Assembly (NCBI GenBank): GCA_902795785.1
Contig: CADBMK010000081.1
Span: 1-20,387 of the forward strand
Length of the DNA stretch: 20,387 nt
Reading direction: 5' to 3'
DNA from: an uncultured Bacteroidia bacterium
GTDB lineage: Bacteria > Bacteroidota > Bacteroidia > Bacteroidales > UBA932
In this document: positions 1 to 7,306 of the stretch, in pieces
Layout: the number at the start of each line of letters is the position of its first letter
Numbering within the stretch: position 1 is the stretch's first letter
Notes under the pieces: generated by a model
Seen by the model: only the letters and a program-made list of their open reading frames with translations
The model's database searches: none
Told to the model about the DNA's origin: nothing
Translations under genes and position numbers: made by a program

Positions 1-52
1 CCCCTTCCGTTCAGCGTTTCCCGTTAACCGGGGTGCTTCCCGAAAGCGGATG

Positions 53-82
53 CAAAGGTAGTACTCTTTTTCGATTCTGCAA
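53..82 (-). promoter_or_regulatory. Strong Bacteroidetes-type promoter reading out of the left edge
   Basis: On the minus strand there is TTG (80-82), exactly 19 bases, then TACCTTTG (53-60). This matches the Bacteroidetes vegetative sigma consensus TTG-N19-21-TAnnTTTG. The bases after the -7 box (GCATCCGC) are the same as those at the tRNA-Val promoter in this window, and the -33 context GCCTTGCAGAAT is also shared. No gene follows inside the window, so the transcript runs off the left edge. From its similarity to the tRNA promoters here I infer that a tRNA or rRNA operon begins just outside. A protein gene for translation machinery is also possible. Confidence 0.7.
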
Positions 83-173
83 GGCCTACTTCAAAGTTTT
101 TTTCACCCAAAATCAGCCCTGCAGCCCACTTAAAACGTGTTAAACATCCCAAAATGACCGGCTTAGACCTCCT

Positions 174-221
174 GAAAAAATTTAACGCCGAGGGCGAAAA
201 AACCGCTCCCGGCGTTAAATT
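174..221 (-). terminator. Intrinsic terminator of groESL
   Basis: A perfect 12-bp inverted repeat (179-190 pairing with 210-221, core AACGCCG/CGGCGTT) encloses a 19-nt loop. On the minus strand it is followed by a run of six T (175-180). It lies about 20 nt after the groEL stop codon, where a Rho-independent terminator is expected. On the plus strand the stem is followed by TATAAT rather than a T-run, so it should act on the minus strand only. Confidence 0.85.
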
Positions 222-240
222 ATAATACTGAGTCTTCAGA

Positions 241-1866
241 CTACATCATTCCGCCCATACCCGGAGCTGCAGGAGCTGCCGGAGCTGGTTCAGGGATGTC
301 AACGATGCTGCACTCCGTAGTAAGGAACATACCGGCTACGGAAGCCGCATTCTCAAGAGCCACACGGGTAACCTTGGTAGGGTCAATAACACCGGCCTCG
401 AACATATTGACATATTCGTCTGTCCTGGCGTTATAACCGAAGTCTCCGTTATTCTCACGAATCTTCTGGATAATTACGCTACCGTCCACGCCTGCGTTCT
501 TGGCGATCTGGCGCATAGGCTCCTCGATGGCCTTGGCAACGATCCTGATACCTGTGGTCTCATCCTCATTGTCACCCTTGAAGTCCTTGATAGCCTCAAC
601 GGCACGGATGAGGGCCACGCCGCCACCAGGAAGATAGCCTTCCTCGACTGCAGCACGCGTTGCATTGAGGGCATCCTCAACACGGTCCTTCTTTTCCTTC
701 ATCTCTACCTCGGTGGTAGCGCCTACATAGAGGACAGCCACGCCGCCGGCGAGTTTACCGAGCCTTTCCTGAAGCTTCTCCTTATCGTAGTCAGACTTTG
801 TAGTTGCAATCTGGCTGCGGATGAGGTTAGCCCTCTCCTCGATGTCAGCCTTATTGCCTGCACCGCCTACGATAGTGGTGTTCTCCTTTGTGATGGTAAC
901 CTTCTCGCAGTTACCAAGCATCTCAGGAGTTGTATTCTCGAGAGTAAATCCTCTTTCTTCTGAAACCACTGTCGCACCAGTAAGGGTTGCGATATCCTGG
1001 AGCATCTCCTTGCGGCGGTCACCAAAACCAGGAGCCTTAACGGCAGCGATCTTGAGGGTACCGCGGAGACGGTTGACAACGAGGGTAGTAAGAGCCTCGC
1101 CATCTACGTCCTCAGCAATGATAAGAAGGGACTTTCCTTCCCTTGCGATTGGCTCGAGGATTGGGAGAAGATCCTTCATCGTTGAAATCTTCTTATCTGT
1201 AATGAGCACCTTTGGTGCGTCAAGAACAGCTTCCATCTTGTCTGCGTTGGTCATGAAATATGGAGAAATGTAGCCCCTGTCGAACTGCATACCCTCTACC
1301 ACCTTAACCTCGGTAGCTGTACCCTTAGCCTCTTCAACGGTAATGACACCGTCCTTGCCGACCTTTGACATAGCATCGGCGATGATCTTTCCGATGTAGC
1401 CGTCGTTGTTTGCAGAAACGGTACCCACCTGCTCAACCTTTGAGTAGTCATTACCTACCTGCTGGCTCTGAGCCTTGAGATTCTCGACAACCTTGGCAAC
1501 AGCCTTGTCGATACCTCTCTTGAGGTCCATAGGGTTAGCGCCTGCGGTTACGTTCTTGAGACCGACGTTGATGATTGCCTGTGCAAGGACTGTAGCGGTT
1601 GTTGTACCGTCACCGGCCTGCTCGTTAGTTTTTGCAGCAACTTCCTTGACCATCTGGGCACCCATATTGGCAAGCCTGTCAGCAAGTTCAACCTCTTTTG
1701 CCACAGTTACGCCGTCCTTAGTTACCTGAGGAGCGCCGAACTTCTTATCGATAACCACATTGCGGCCCTTTGGTCCGAGTGTAACCTTTACCGCATCAGC
1801 GAGCGCATCTACGCCTTCCTTCATCTTGGCGCGTGCATCTACATTGAATTTTATCTCTTTTGCCAT
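241..1866 (-). CDS. groEL: 60 kDa chaperonin GroEL
   Basis: This is the cytosolic group I chaperonin: an ATP-driven double-ring folding chamber that works with the GroES cap encoded just upstream. The 541-residue protein has the normal family length and all the hallmarks: the GPKGRNVV nucleotide-binding segment near residue 31, GDGTTT at 85-90 with the ATP/metal aspartate, FGDRR at 281-285 in the apical domain, the hydrolysis aspartate D398, the signature ATRAAVEEG followed by PGGG near 402-416, and the flexible Gly/Met tail (GMGGMM). The start is the ATG 18 nt after the groES stop, preceded by GGAGGA at 1874-1879 with 7-nt spacing, a strong Shine-Dalgarno. The two genes form a standard groES-groEL operon closed by the hairpin at 174-221. 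Identification is secure. Confidence 0.99.
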   Translation of the reverse strand: MAKEIKFNVDARAKMKEGVDALADAVKVTLGPKGRNVVIDKKFGAPQVTKDGVTVAKEVELADRLANMGAQMVKEVAAKTNEQAGDGTTTATVLAQAIINVGLKNVTAGANPMDLKRGIDKAVAKVVENLKAQSQQVGNDYSKVEQVGTVSANNDGYIGKIIADAMSKVGKDGVITVEEAKGTATEVKVVEGMQFDRGYISPYFMTNADKMEAVLDAPKVLITDKKISTMKDLLPILEPIAREGKSLLIIAEDVDGEALTTLVVNRLRGTLKIAAVKAPGFGDRRKEMLQDIATLTGATVVSEERGFTLENTTPEMLGNCEKVTITKENTTIVGGAGNKADIEERANLIRSQIATTKSDYDKEKLQERLGKLAGGVAVLYVGATTEVEMKEKKDRVEDALNATRAAVEEGYLPGGGVALIRAVEAIKDFKGDNEDETTGIRIVAKAIEEPMRQIAKNAGVDGSVIIQKIRENNGDFGYNARTDEYVNMFEAGVIDPTKVTRVALENAASVAGMFLTTECSIVDIPEPAPAAPAAPGMGGMM

Positions 1867-1873
1867 AACTTAA

Positions 1874-1879
1874 TCCTCC
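1874..1879 (-). promoter_or_regulatory. Strong Shine-Dalgarno of groEL
   Basis: Minus-strand GGAGGA sits 7 nt before the groEL ATG in the 18-nt groES-groEL gap. It stands out because most other starts in this window have no purine-rich SD core, as is common in Bacteroidetes. It fixes the groEL start and suggests that groEL is translated efficiently and independently of groES. Confidence 0.65.
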
Positions 1880-1884
1880 ATTAT

Positions 1885-2151
1885 TTACAGAATTGCAAGA
1901 ATATCACTCTGCTTAACGATAAGATACTTCTTATCATCGAGAGTAATCTCAGTACCGGCATACTTGCCGTAAAGAACGACATCACCTACTTTGACTTCCA
2001 TAGGTTCATCTTTCTTGCCGGATCCAACCGCAAGGACAGTTCCCTGCTGTGGTTTTTCCTTTGCCGTATCAGGAATGTAAAGACCTGACGCCGTCTTTGT
2101 CTCGGCCTCCTTAGGCTCGATGACAACTCTGTCTGCCAATGGTTTGATCAT
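1885..2151 (-). CDS. groES: Co-chaperonin GroES (10 kDa)
   Basis: GroES forms the heptameric lid of the GroEL folding chamber in the cytosol. The 88-residue protein has the usual short-form length. It begins with the family start KPLADRVVIEP, has the mobile GroEL-binding loop around residues 16-34 containing GLYIPDTAKEKPQQG, then the VGDVVLYGKYAGTEI strand and a C-terminal YLIVKQSDILAIL. It is the first gene of the groES-groEL operon. I looked upstream for the CIRCE inverted repeat (TTAGCACTC and its complement) bound by HrcA and did not see it. The preceding about 100 nt is AT-rich and carries the hairpin that ends the upstream yhhN transcript. No convincing TAnnTTTG box was found, so the promoter is not located. 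Confidence 0.98.
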   Translation of the reverse strand: MIKPLADRVVIEPKEAETKTASGLYIPDTAKEKPQQGTVLAVGSGKKDEPMEVKVGDVVLYGKYAGTEITLDDKKYLIVKQSDILAIL

Positions 2152-2186
2152 AATGTGATAATATTTTAAGTTTTACTAAATCAAAC

Positions 2187-2211
2187 AAGCGCCTCCAAAA
2201 CGGAGACGCTT
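2187..2211 (-). terminator. Hairpin ending the ppdK-yhhN transcript
   Basis: A 10-bp stem with one G-T pair (2187-2196 with 2202-2211) and a 5-nt loop lies between the yhhN stop and groES. On the minus strand it is followed by GTTTGATTT, a weak and interrupted T-tract, so termination may be partial. The position makes it the likely boundary between ppdK-yhhN and groESL. Some read-through into groES is possible. Confidence 0.6.
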
Positions 2212-2256
2212 TATGATAAGGCAAACGGTGTGCCATCGTTCCTGACTGACATTTTG

Positions 2257-2919
2257 TCAGCGTACCATCTCCAGTTTATCATCCGAAGTGCCAAGCCAGA
2301 GTGACAAAAGAGCACCGTAATAAGTTGGCATGACGAGGGAACTCGGCAGGAAAAAGCCGCCCAGGAACCTGCCGCCGGCCAGGGTAAAATCAGAAATAAG
2401 GAAGAGAACTCCACCCACGAAAGGCCATGCCACCCTGCAAGCCCAGCTTACGGACGCAGCCGAGACGGCCATAGTCGAAATCAGGGCGATGTACGCCATA
2501 ACACAGACCTTGAGGACAGGGGTCTCTACATTAGGGAAGATGATTGTCATGGCAAGAACCAGAACCAGCGCAATGAATAAATAGGCCGGCCACATCTGTA
2601 CCCGAAAAAGTTTCAACCCCTTGGTACGCAACACATGTATATTATAACATATAATAAATATATGTGCCACGCCGAAAAACGCGATCTGCAGAATGAGATT
2701 TCTGTCGGCGCCCATGCAATCCCCCATTCCTGAGAAAAAGAAGGCGAACGCCATAGGCCACGGCAGCATTCGTATTTCTTCATTATGGATAATGGTCGTG
2801 ATAGGGGCCGTAAGACAGAGCATAAAAGCAGGCAGCGCCACCCTGTAATGGAATGGCGCATGCATGAAATACACGGCACAAAGTGCCAGATACAAGACGA
2901 TAAGTAAAAGTTTCTTCAC
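2257..2919 (-). CDS. YhhN-family integral membrane protein (lysoplasmalogenase-like)
   Basis: The 220-residue protein is almost entirely hydrophobic, with about seven or eight predicted membrane helices. It resembles the YhhN/TMEM86 family: the paired motifs FFFSGMGDCMG (about residues 60-70) and GGVLFLISDFTLAGGRF (about 169-185) correspond to the two conserved aspartate-containing helices of that family. Animal members (TMEM86B) hydrolyse lysoplasmalogen; the role of bacterial members is less certain, so the substrate here is unknown. The start is a GTG 6 nt after the ppdK stop, so it is probably translated from the ppdK mRNA. An internal ATG at residue 19 would delete the first membrane helix and is less likely. 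It is followed by the hairpin at 2187-2211. Confidence 0.8.
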   Translation of the reverse strand: MKKLLLIVLYLALCAVYFMHAPFHYRVALPAFMLCLTAPITTIIHNEEIRMLPWPMAFAFFFSGMGDCMGADRNLILQIAFFGVAHIFIICYNIHVLRTKGLKLFRVQMWPAYLFIALVLVLAMTIIFPNVETPVLKVCVMAYIALISTMAVSAASVSWACRVAWPFVGGVLFLISDFTLAGGRFLGGFFLPSSLVMPTYYGALLSLWLGTSDDKLEMVR

Positions 2920-2925
2920 TGAAAA

Positions 2926-5655
2926 TTACTTCTTTCTAGGACACTTGATGGCGGCCTGGGCGGCTGCGAGGCGGGCGATAGGCACACGGAACGGAGAGCA
3001 AGAAACGTAGTTCAGGCCAATCTTATGGCAGAACTCGACTGATGCAGGATCTCCACCGTGTTCACCGCAGATACCGCACTTAAGGTTGGCGCGGGTTGCG
3101 CGGCCGTTAGTCACAGCGTACTCGATGAGCTTGCCGACAGCCTTCACGTCAAGGGTCTTGAACGGATCGCCGTCAAGAATCTTGTTTCCGAGGTAGTCAC
3201 CCATGAAGGTAGACACGTCGTCACGGCTGAAGCCGAATGTCATCTGAGTAAGATCGTTTGTACCGAAGCTGAAGAATTCAGCAGTACGGGCCATTCTGTC
3301 AGCAGTGAGGGCTGCACGAGGAATCTCGATCATAGTACCGAACTTATAATCGATGGTGCAGTTGAGTGAAGCCTCAACTTCTGCCTTGATCTTCTCGCAG
3401 ATAGCCTTCTGGAAACGGAGCTCGCGTTCAGAGATGGTAACAGGAACCATGATCTCAGGACGAGGGTCGAAGCCTTCCTTCTTGAGTTCGATGGCAGCTG
3501 TGAAGATAGCCCTGAACTGAGTCTCGGAAATCATAGGATATGTAATGTGGAGACGCACTCCGCGGTGGCCCATCATAGGATTGACCTCATGGAGGGCTGC
3601 GCCACGCTTATCGATATCGGATGTAGAGATATTGAGTTCGTCTGCAAGTTCCTTCTTCTTGTCAGCAGTCTGAGGAACAAACTCGTGAAGAGGCGGATCA
3701 AGGAGACGGAAGGTAACGCTCTTTCCGTTCATAACCTTCATTGTACCCTTGACAGCAGCCTTCATGAAAGGTTCAAGTTCTGCAAGAGCAGCGCGACGCT
3801 CGTCGTCAGTCTTAGAGAGGATCATCTTACGGAGTTTTCCGAGTGGAACTTCCGCATTTGAACCATAGAACATATGCTCGATACGGAAGAGTCCGATACC
3901 TTCAGCGCCGAAACTTGCAGCACGTTCTGCATCTTCCGGAGTATCGGCGTTTGTGCGTACGCCAAGCTCGCGGAACTTGTCAGCGATTGACATGAACTTA
4001 ACGAACCTAGGGTTGTCGGATGCGTCCATTGTGGCGATAGCCTCAGCATATACGGCACCCTTTGCTCCGTTAAGAGAGAATGAATCACCCTCCTTGTAAA
4101 CCTTGTCGCTTCCGGCGAAGCTAACTTCCTTCTTGGCGAGGTTAATCTTCATATCCTCACAGCCGACGATACAGCACTTACCCCATCCACGGGCTACGAG
4201 TGCGGCGTGGCTGGTCATACCACCCTTCTGGGTAAGGATACCGGCAGATGCGCGCATACCTTCGACGTCCTCAGGAGATGTCTCCTCACGGACGAGGATA
4301 ACCTTCTTACCCTCAGCCGCAGCGGCAACTGCATCGGCATTTGAGAATACGATGGTACCTACTGCTCCACCCGGAGATGCAGGAAGACCGTGAGCTACAA
4401 CTGTGGCCTTCTTCTCAGACGCAGGGTCAAGGATTGGGTGAAGGATTTCGTCGAGCTGTGCAGGAGAAACACGCATAACAGCTGTCTTCTCGTCGATCAT
4501 ACCTTCCTCGAGCATATCCATCGCCATGTTAAGGGCAGCGAGACCTGTTCTCTTGCCGATACGGCACTGGAGCATCCAAAGTCTCTTCTCCTGGATGGTG
4601 AACTCGATATCCTGCATGTCGTTGAAGTGCTCCTCAAGACGGAGACGGATATCGTCCAGCTGCTTATAAACCTCAGGCATAGCCTCCTCAAGTGAAGGAA
4701 GATGCTCGTTCTGCTTGCTCTTTGTTGCGATATTGAGAGGGTTAGGTGTACGGATACCGGCAACCACGTCCTCACCCTGAGCGTTGATAAGCCACTCACC
4801 GTAGAACTTGTTGTCACCGTTTGCAGGGTTACGGCTGAATGCCACACCGGTTGCAGAGGTGTCACCCATGTTTCCGAATACCATTGACTGCACGTTTACC
4901 GCTGTACCCCAATCGTCAGGAATTCCCTCGATCTGACGGTACTTGATGGCGCGCTTTCCGTTCCAAGACTTGAAAACGCCTCCGATTGAACCCCAGAGCT
5001 GCTCCTCTGCAGTATCAGGGAATTCAACTCCGAGAACCTCCTTGATACGGACCTTGAAAGCCTCGGCAAGTGCCTTGAGCTCATCAGCCGTGATTTCAGT
5101 GTCAGACTTGTAGCCCTTTGACTCCTTGAGGTCTTCCATCATCTTGTCAAGCTGCTGGCGGATAGCCTTGCCATCCTCAGGCTCGATACCCTCAGCCTTC
5201 TCCATCACGACGTCCGAATACATCATGATGAGACGGCGGTATGCGTCGTAAACAAAACGAGGGTTGCCCGTTTTCTTGATCATTCCAGGGATTGTAGCTG
5301 AACAAAGACCGATATTGAGGATGGTATCCATCATACCCGGCATTGAGCTTCTTGCACCTGAACGGCAGCTTACGAGAAGCGGGTTCTCCGGATCGCCGAA
5401 CTTGGTTCCCATGATTGCCTCTGTAGCCTTAAGGGCCTTGGCAACATCTTCTTTAAGTTCAGGCGTATATCCACCACCGAGTTCATAATACTCAGTACAG
5501 CATTCAGTAGTGATTGTGAATCCGGCAGGAACCGGCATTCCGAGAAGGTTCATCTCTGCGAGGTTTGCACCCTTACCGCCGAGGAGTTCTCTCATTTTTC
5601 CATTTCCTTCGGCCTTTCCGTCGCCGAAGCGATATACTCTTTTCTTGTCAGACAT
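2926..5655 (-). CDS. ppdK: Pyruvate, phosphate dikinase
   Basis: This cytosolic enzyme interconverts pyruvate, ATP and phosphate with phosphoenolpyruvate, AMP and pyrophosphate, linking glycolysis and gluconeogenesis in many anaerobes. The 909-residue protein is full length. The N-terminal nucleotide-binding domain has GGKGANLAEM (26-35) and CRSGARSSMPGMMDT (97-111). The central swivelling domain carries the phospho-histidine H483 in GGMTSHAAL. The C-terminal TIM-barrel pyruvate/PEP domain has NPMMGHRGVRL (692-702), GTNDLTQ (798-804) and the acid/base cysteine C863 in CGICGEHGG. The local QTADKKKELADEL insertion is typical of PPDK rather than PEP synthase. It heads a two-gene unit with the YhhN-like gene 6 nt downstream. 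The start codon is ATG in a long AT-rich leader. Confidence 0.98.
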   Translation of the reverse strand: MSDKKRVYRFGDGKAEGNGKMRELLGGKGANLAEMNLLGMPVPAGFTITTECCTEYYELGGGYTPELKEDVAKALKATEAIMGTKFGDPENPLLVSCRSGARSSMPGMMDTILNIGLCSATIPGMIKKTGNPRFVYDAYRRLIMMYSDVVMEKAEGIEPEDGKAIRQQLDKMMEDLKESKGYKSDTEITADELKALAEAFKVRIKEVLGVEFPDTAEEQLWGSIGGVFKSWNGKRAIKYRQIEGIPDDWGTAVNVQSMVFGNMGDTSATGVAFSRNPANGDNKFYGEWLINAQGEDVVAGIRTPNPLNIATKSKQNEHLPSLEEAMPEVYKQLDDIRLRLEEHFNDMQDIEFTIQEKRLWMLQCRIGKRTGLAALNMAMDMLEEGMIDEKTAVMRVSPAQLDEILHPILDPASEKKATVVAHGLPASPGGAVGTIVFSNADAVAAAAEGKKVILVREETSPEDVEGMRASAGILTQKGGMTSHAALVARGWGKCCIVGCEDMKINLAKKEVSFAGSDKVYKEGDSFSLNGAKGAVYAEAIATMDASDNPRFVKFMSIADKFRELGVRTNADTPEDAERAASFGAEGIGLFRIEHMFYGSNAEVPLGKLRKMILSKTDDERRAALAELEPFMKAAVKGTMKVMNGKSVTFRLLDPPLHEFVPQTADKKKELADELNISTSDIDKRGAALHEVNPMMGHRGVRLHITYPMISETQFRAIFTAAIELKKEGFDPRPEIMVPVTISERELRFQKAICEKIKAEVEASLNCTIDYKFGTMIEIPRAALTADRMARTAEFFSFGTNDLTQMTFGFSRDDVSTFMGDYLGNKILDGDPFKTLDVKAVGKLIEYAVTNGRATRANLKCGICGEHGGDPASVEFCHKIGLNYVSCSPFRVPIARLAAAQAAIKCPRKK

Positions 5656-5710
5656 AATATTTGGATCTCTAATATTAAATATTCAGTTATTAATAATTAG
5701 TTACTAGTTT

Positions 5711-5743
5711 CAAAACTATGGTTAGCATGAAAGGACAAATTTA
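5711..5743 (-). promoter_or_regulatory. Candidate ppdK promoter -7 boxes
   Basis: Two minus-strand matches to TAnnTTTG lie upstream of ppdK: TAAATTTG (5736-5743) and TAGTTTTG (5711-5718). Neither has a TTG at the canonical 19-21 spacing; the nearest TTG to the upstream box is 24 bases away. Either box would give a leader of roughly 50-75 nt. The boxes fit the consensus but the promoter is only tentative. Confidence 0.35.
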
Positions 5744-5774
5744 CTAATAAAATCGATTTAATCCTTTCAAAAAC

Positions 5775-5803
5775 AAAAAAACCTCCGACAAAATAGTCGA
5801 AGG
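5775..5803 (-). terminator. Intrinsic terminator of tRNA-Val
   Basis: An 8-bp GC-rich stem with one G-T pair (5782-5789 with 5796-5803) and a 6-nt loop is followed on the minus strand by seven T (5775-5781). It starts about 8 nt after the tRNA-Val 3' end. It separates the folC/tRNA-Val transcript from ppdK. Confidence 0.85.
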
Positions 5804-5811
5804 CTTTCAAG

Positions 5812-5886
5812 TGGGAGCAGAGGGATTCGAACCCCCGACCCTCTGCTTGTAAGGCAGACGCTCTGAACCAACTGAGCTATGCTCCC
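5812..5886 (-). tRNA. tRNA-Val (anticodon UAC)
   Basis: The 75-nt minus-strand sequence folds into a complete cloverleaf: a 7-bp acceptor stem GGGAGCA/TGCTCCC, a D-arm in AGCTCAGTTGGTTCAGAGC, an anticodon stem TCTGC/GCAGA with loop CTTACAA giving anticodon UAC, and a T-arm with loop TTCGAAT. The discriminator base is A (5812). CCA is not encoded, as is usual in Bacteroidetes. It has its own promoter at 5912-5941 and terminator at 5775-5803. Confidence 0.97.
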
Positions 5887-5911
5887 AAGCGACATTGCTT
5901 AAATGCGGATG

Positions 5912-5941
5912 CAAAGATAGGCACAAAAATCAATTCTGCAA
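5912..5941 (-). promoter_or_regulatory. tRNA-Val promoter
   Basis: Minus-strand TTG (5939-5941), exactly 19 bases, then TATCTTTG (5912-5919) matches the Bacteroidetes consensus. The -33 TTG lies just past the folC stop codon. Transcription would start near 5905, about 20 nt before the mature tRNA. The flanks GCCTTGCAGAAT and GCATCCGC are shared with the promoter at the left edge of the window. Confidence 0.8.
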
Positions 5942-5943
5942 GG

Positions 5944-7251
5944 CTAAAATGATTTTTTTTCTCGAGAAAAATATTCCGCAACCACAAATGTACTTCCACC
6001 GATATAAATCAAAGGCTTCTTTCTTGTAAGGGACATCTGCCGGGCAGCAGCCACAGCCTCGCCCACATCCGGGACCACTCTCATTGACTTACACGATTTT
6101 ACGAGCGAGCGGAACTTCCGGGCAAGTTCATCCGCGGCAAGGGACCTCTGAGAATGAGGTGCCGTCAGGATGTAGTCGGCCTCCGCCGGCATAAGATGGG
6201 CTATCGAATCGAAATCCTTGTCCGCCATCACACCGTAGACGATAATCAGAGAATCCACCTCACCTCTTTCCAGCATATCACGAAGCTGACCGAAATTCTT
6301 CACGAGGGCCGGCGGATTATGTCCTATGTCACATATGGTCAAAGGGCTGTCAGAAACCTTTTCCCAGCGTCCATGGAAATCCATCCTTGACGCGGTGTGC
6401 TCGATTGCCAGGGCCACCTCGTCCCCAAGGCTGATCCCCAACACATCCAGAACGGCAAGGACGGTCCTGAGGTTAGGCCTCTGATACTCTCCAAGCAGGT
6501 CCATATTTGCCAGAATTTCATCGAAACGGGCAGAAACAGCTGCCTGGTCCGCGAACGTCAGGGCAGAACCGTGCTCCGACGCAATCTTTTCAAAGACTCC
6601 GGAAGTCTCTGCGTCCTTCTCCCCCACCACGGCAGGTACACCGTCCTTGATGATGCCGGCCTTCTCCGCGGCGATGGCCTCACGGGTGTTGCCGAGGATG
6701 GCGCAGTGGTCCAGACCTATGCTGGTTATTACCGAAACCTTAGGAGTTATGATATTGGTACTGTCAAGACGGCCTCCGAGGCCTACCTCGATAACGGCCG
6801 AATCAACCTTCTCATTTTGGAACCAGGCGAAGGCCATAAGGGTTGAGACCTCAAAAAACGAGAGTCCCAGATCCTTAAACGTCTGAGTCCATTTTGTAAG
6901 GAAATCAAATACGAACTCCTTCTGTACAAGATATGCCTTCCCGTCTTTTATTATCCTCATCCTCTCCCTGAAATCCAGGATGTGAGGAGAAGTGTAAAGT
7001 CCTGTCTTCCTGCCCGTTGCAGCAATGGCAGAAGCCAGCATATTGGCCACGGACCCCTTTCCGTTGGTACCGGCCACGTGAACAGTATCGTATTTATCCT
7101 GAGGATTGCCCAGAAGGGCGGCTGCCTCCTTCATCCTGGAGAGACCCGGCTTGAAGGTGGCCGAATTGAAGCCGGCCGTCTGCACGGACGGGAAATTTTC
7201 CCACATCCTCTCTATCAAAGCAGCGTATGACTTATCTGAATAAATTTCCAT
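5944..7251 (-). CDS. folC: Bifunctional dihydrofolate/folylpolyglutamate synthase
   Basis: FolC joins glutamate to dihydropteroate and adds further glutamates to folates, using ATP, in the cytosol. The 435-residue protein is a full-length Mur-ligase-type enzyme. It has the P-loop GTNGKGS (61-67), TSPH (87-90), E-GLGGRLDSTN (155-166), GLDH (179-182), the linker GEYQRPN (254-260), GRWE (294-297) and DIGHNPPAL (308-316), corresponding to the FolC signature DxAHNP. The start ATG lies about 14 nt after the predicted transcription start of a TAATTTTG box (7272-7279), so the leader is very short. It is divergent from the PurL-like gene. No terminator separates it from the tRNA-Val promoter, so read-through to 5775 is likely. 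Confidence 0.95.
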   Translation of the reverse strand: MEIYSDKSYAALIERMWENFPSVQTAGFNSATFKPGLSRMKEAAALLGNPQDKYDTVHVAGTNGKGSVANMLASAIAATGRKTGLYTSPHILDFRERMRIIKDGKAYLVQKEFVFDFLTKWTQTFKDLGLSFFEVSTLMAFAWFQNEKVDSAVIEVGLGGRLDSTNIITPKVSVITSIGLDHCAILGNTREAIAAEKAGIIKDGVPAVVGEKDAETSGVFEKIASEHGSALTFADQAAVSARFDEILANMDLLGEYQRPNLRTVLAVLDVLGISLGDEVALAIEHTASRMDFHGRWEKVSDSPLTICDIGHNPPALVKNFGQLRDMLERGEVDSLIIVYGVMADKDFDSIAHLMPAEADYILTAPHSQRSLAADELARKFRSLVKSCKSMRVVPDVGEAVAAARQMSLTRKKPLIYIGGSTFVVAEYFSREKKSF

Positions 7252-7271
7252 AGCAGATATTCTATGTCGGG

Positions 7272-7288
7272 CAAAATTACTAAATTTG
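7272..7288. promoter_or_regulatory. Back-to-back -7 boxes of folC and the PurL-like gene
   Basis: The folC to PurL-like intergenic region holds two TAnnTTTG matches facing away from each other: TAATTTTG on the minus strand (7272-7279, toward folC) and TAAATTTG on the plus strand (7281-7288, toward the PurL-like gene), one base apart. Predicted start sites are about 12-14 nt before each ATG. I see no good TTG at -33 for either, so these are half-supported promoters. Confidence 0.45.
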
Positions 7289-7306
7289 GATGGAAATCAT
7301 CGCAGG

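Noticed and set aside
821..1273. Plus-strand open frame of 150 codons opposite groEL
   Set aside because: Shadow of the groEL coding sequence, which is unambiguous.
2152..2256. Possible CIRCE/HrcA operator before groES
   Set aside because: The inverted repeat seen there is a terminator-like hairpin and does not match TTAGCACTC-N9-GAGTGCTAA.
7286..7306. Upstream TTG start for the PurL-like gene
   Set aside because: The TTG lies inside the TAAATTTG box at 7281-7288, so it would precede the predicted transcription start. The ATG at 7307 fits better.
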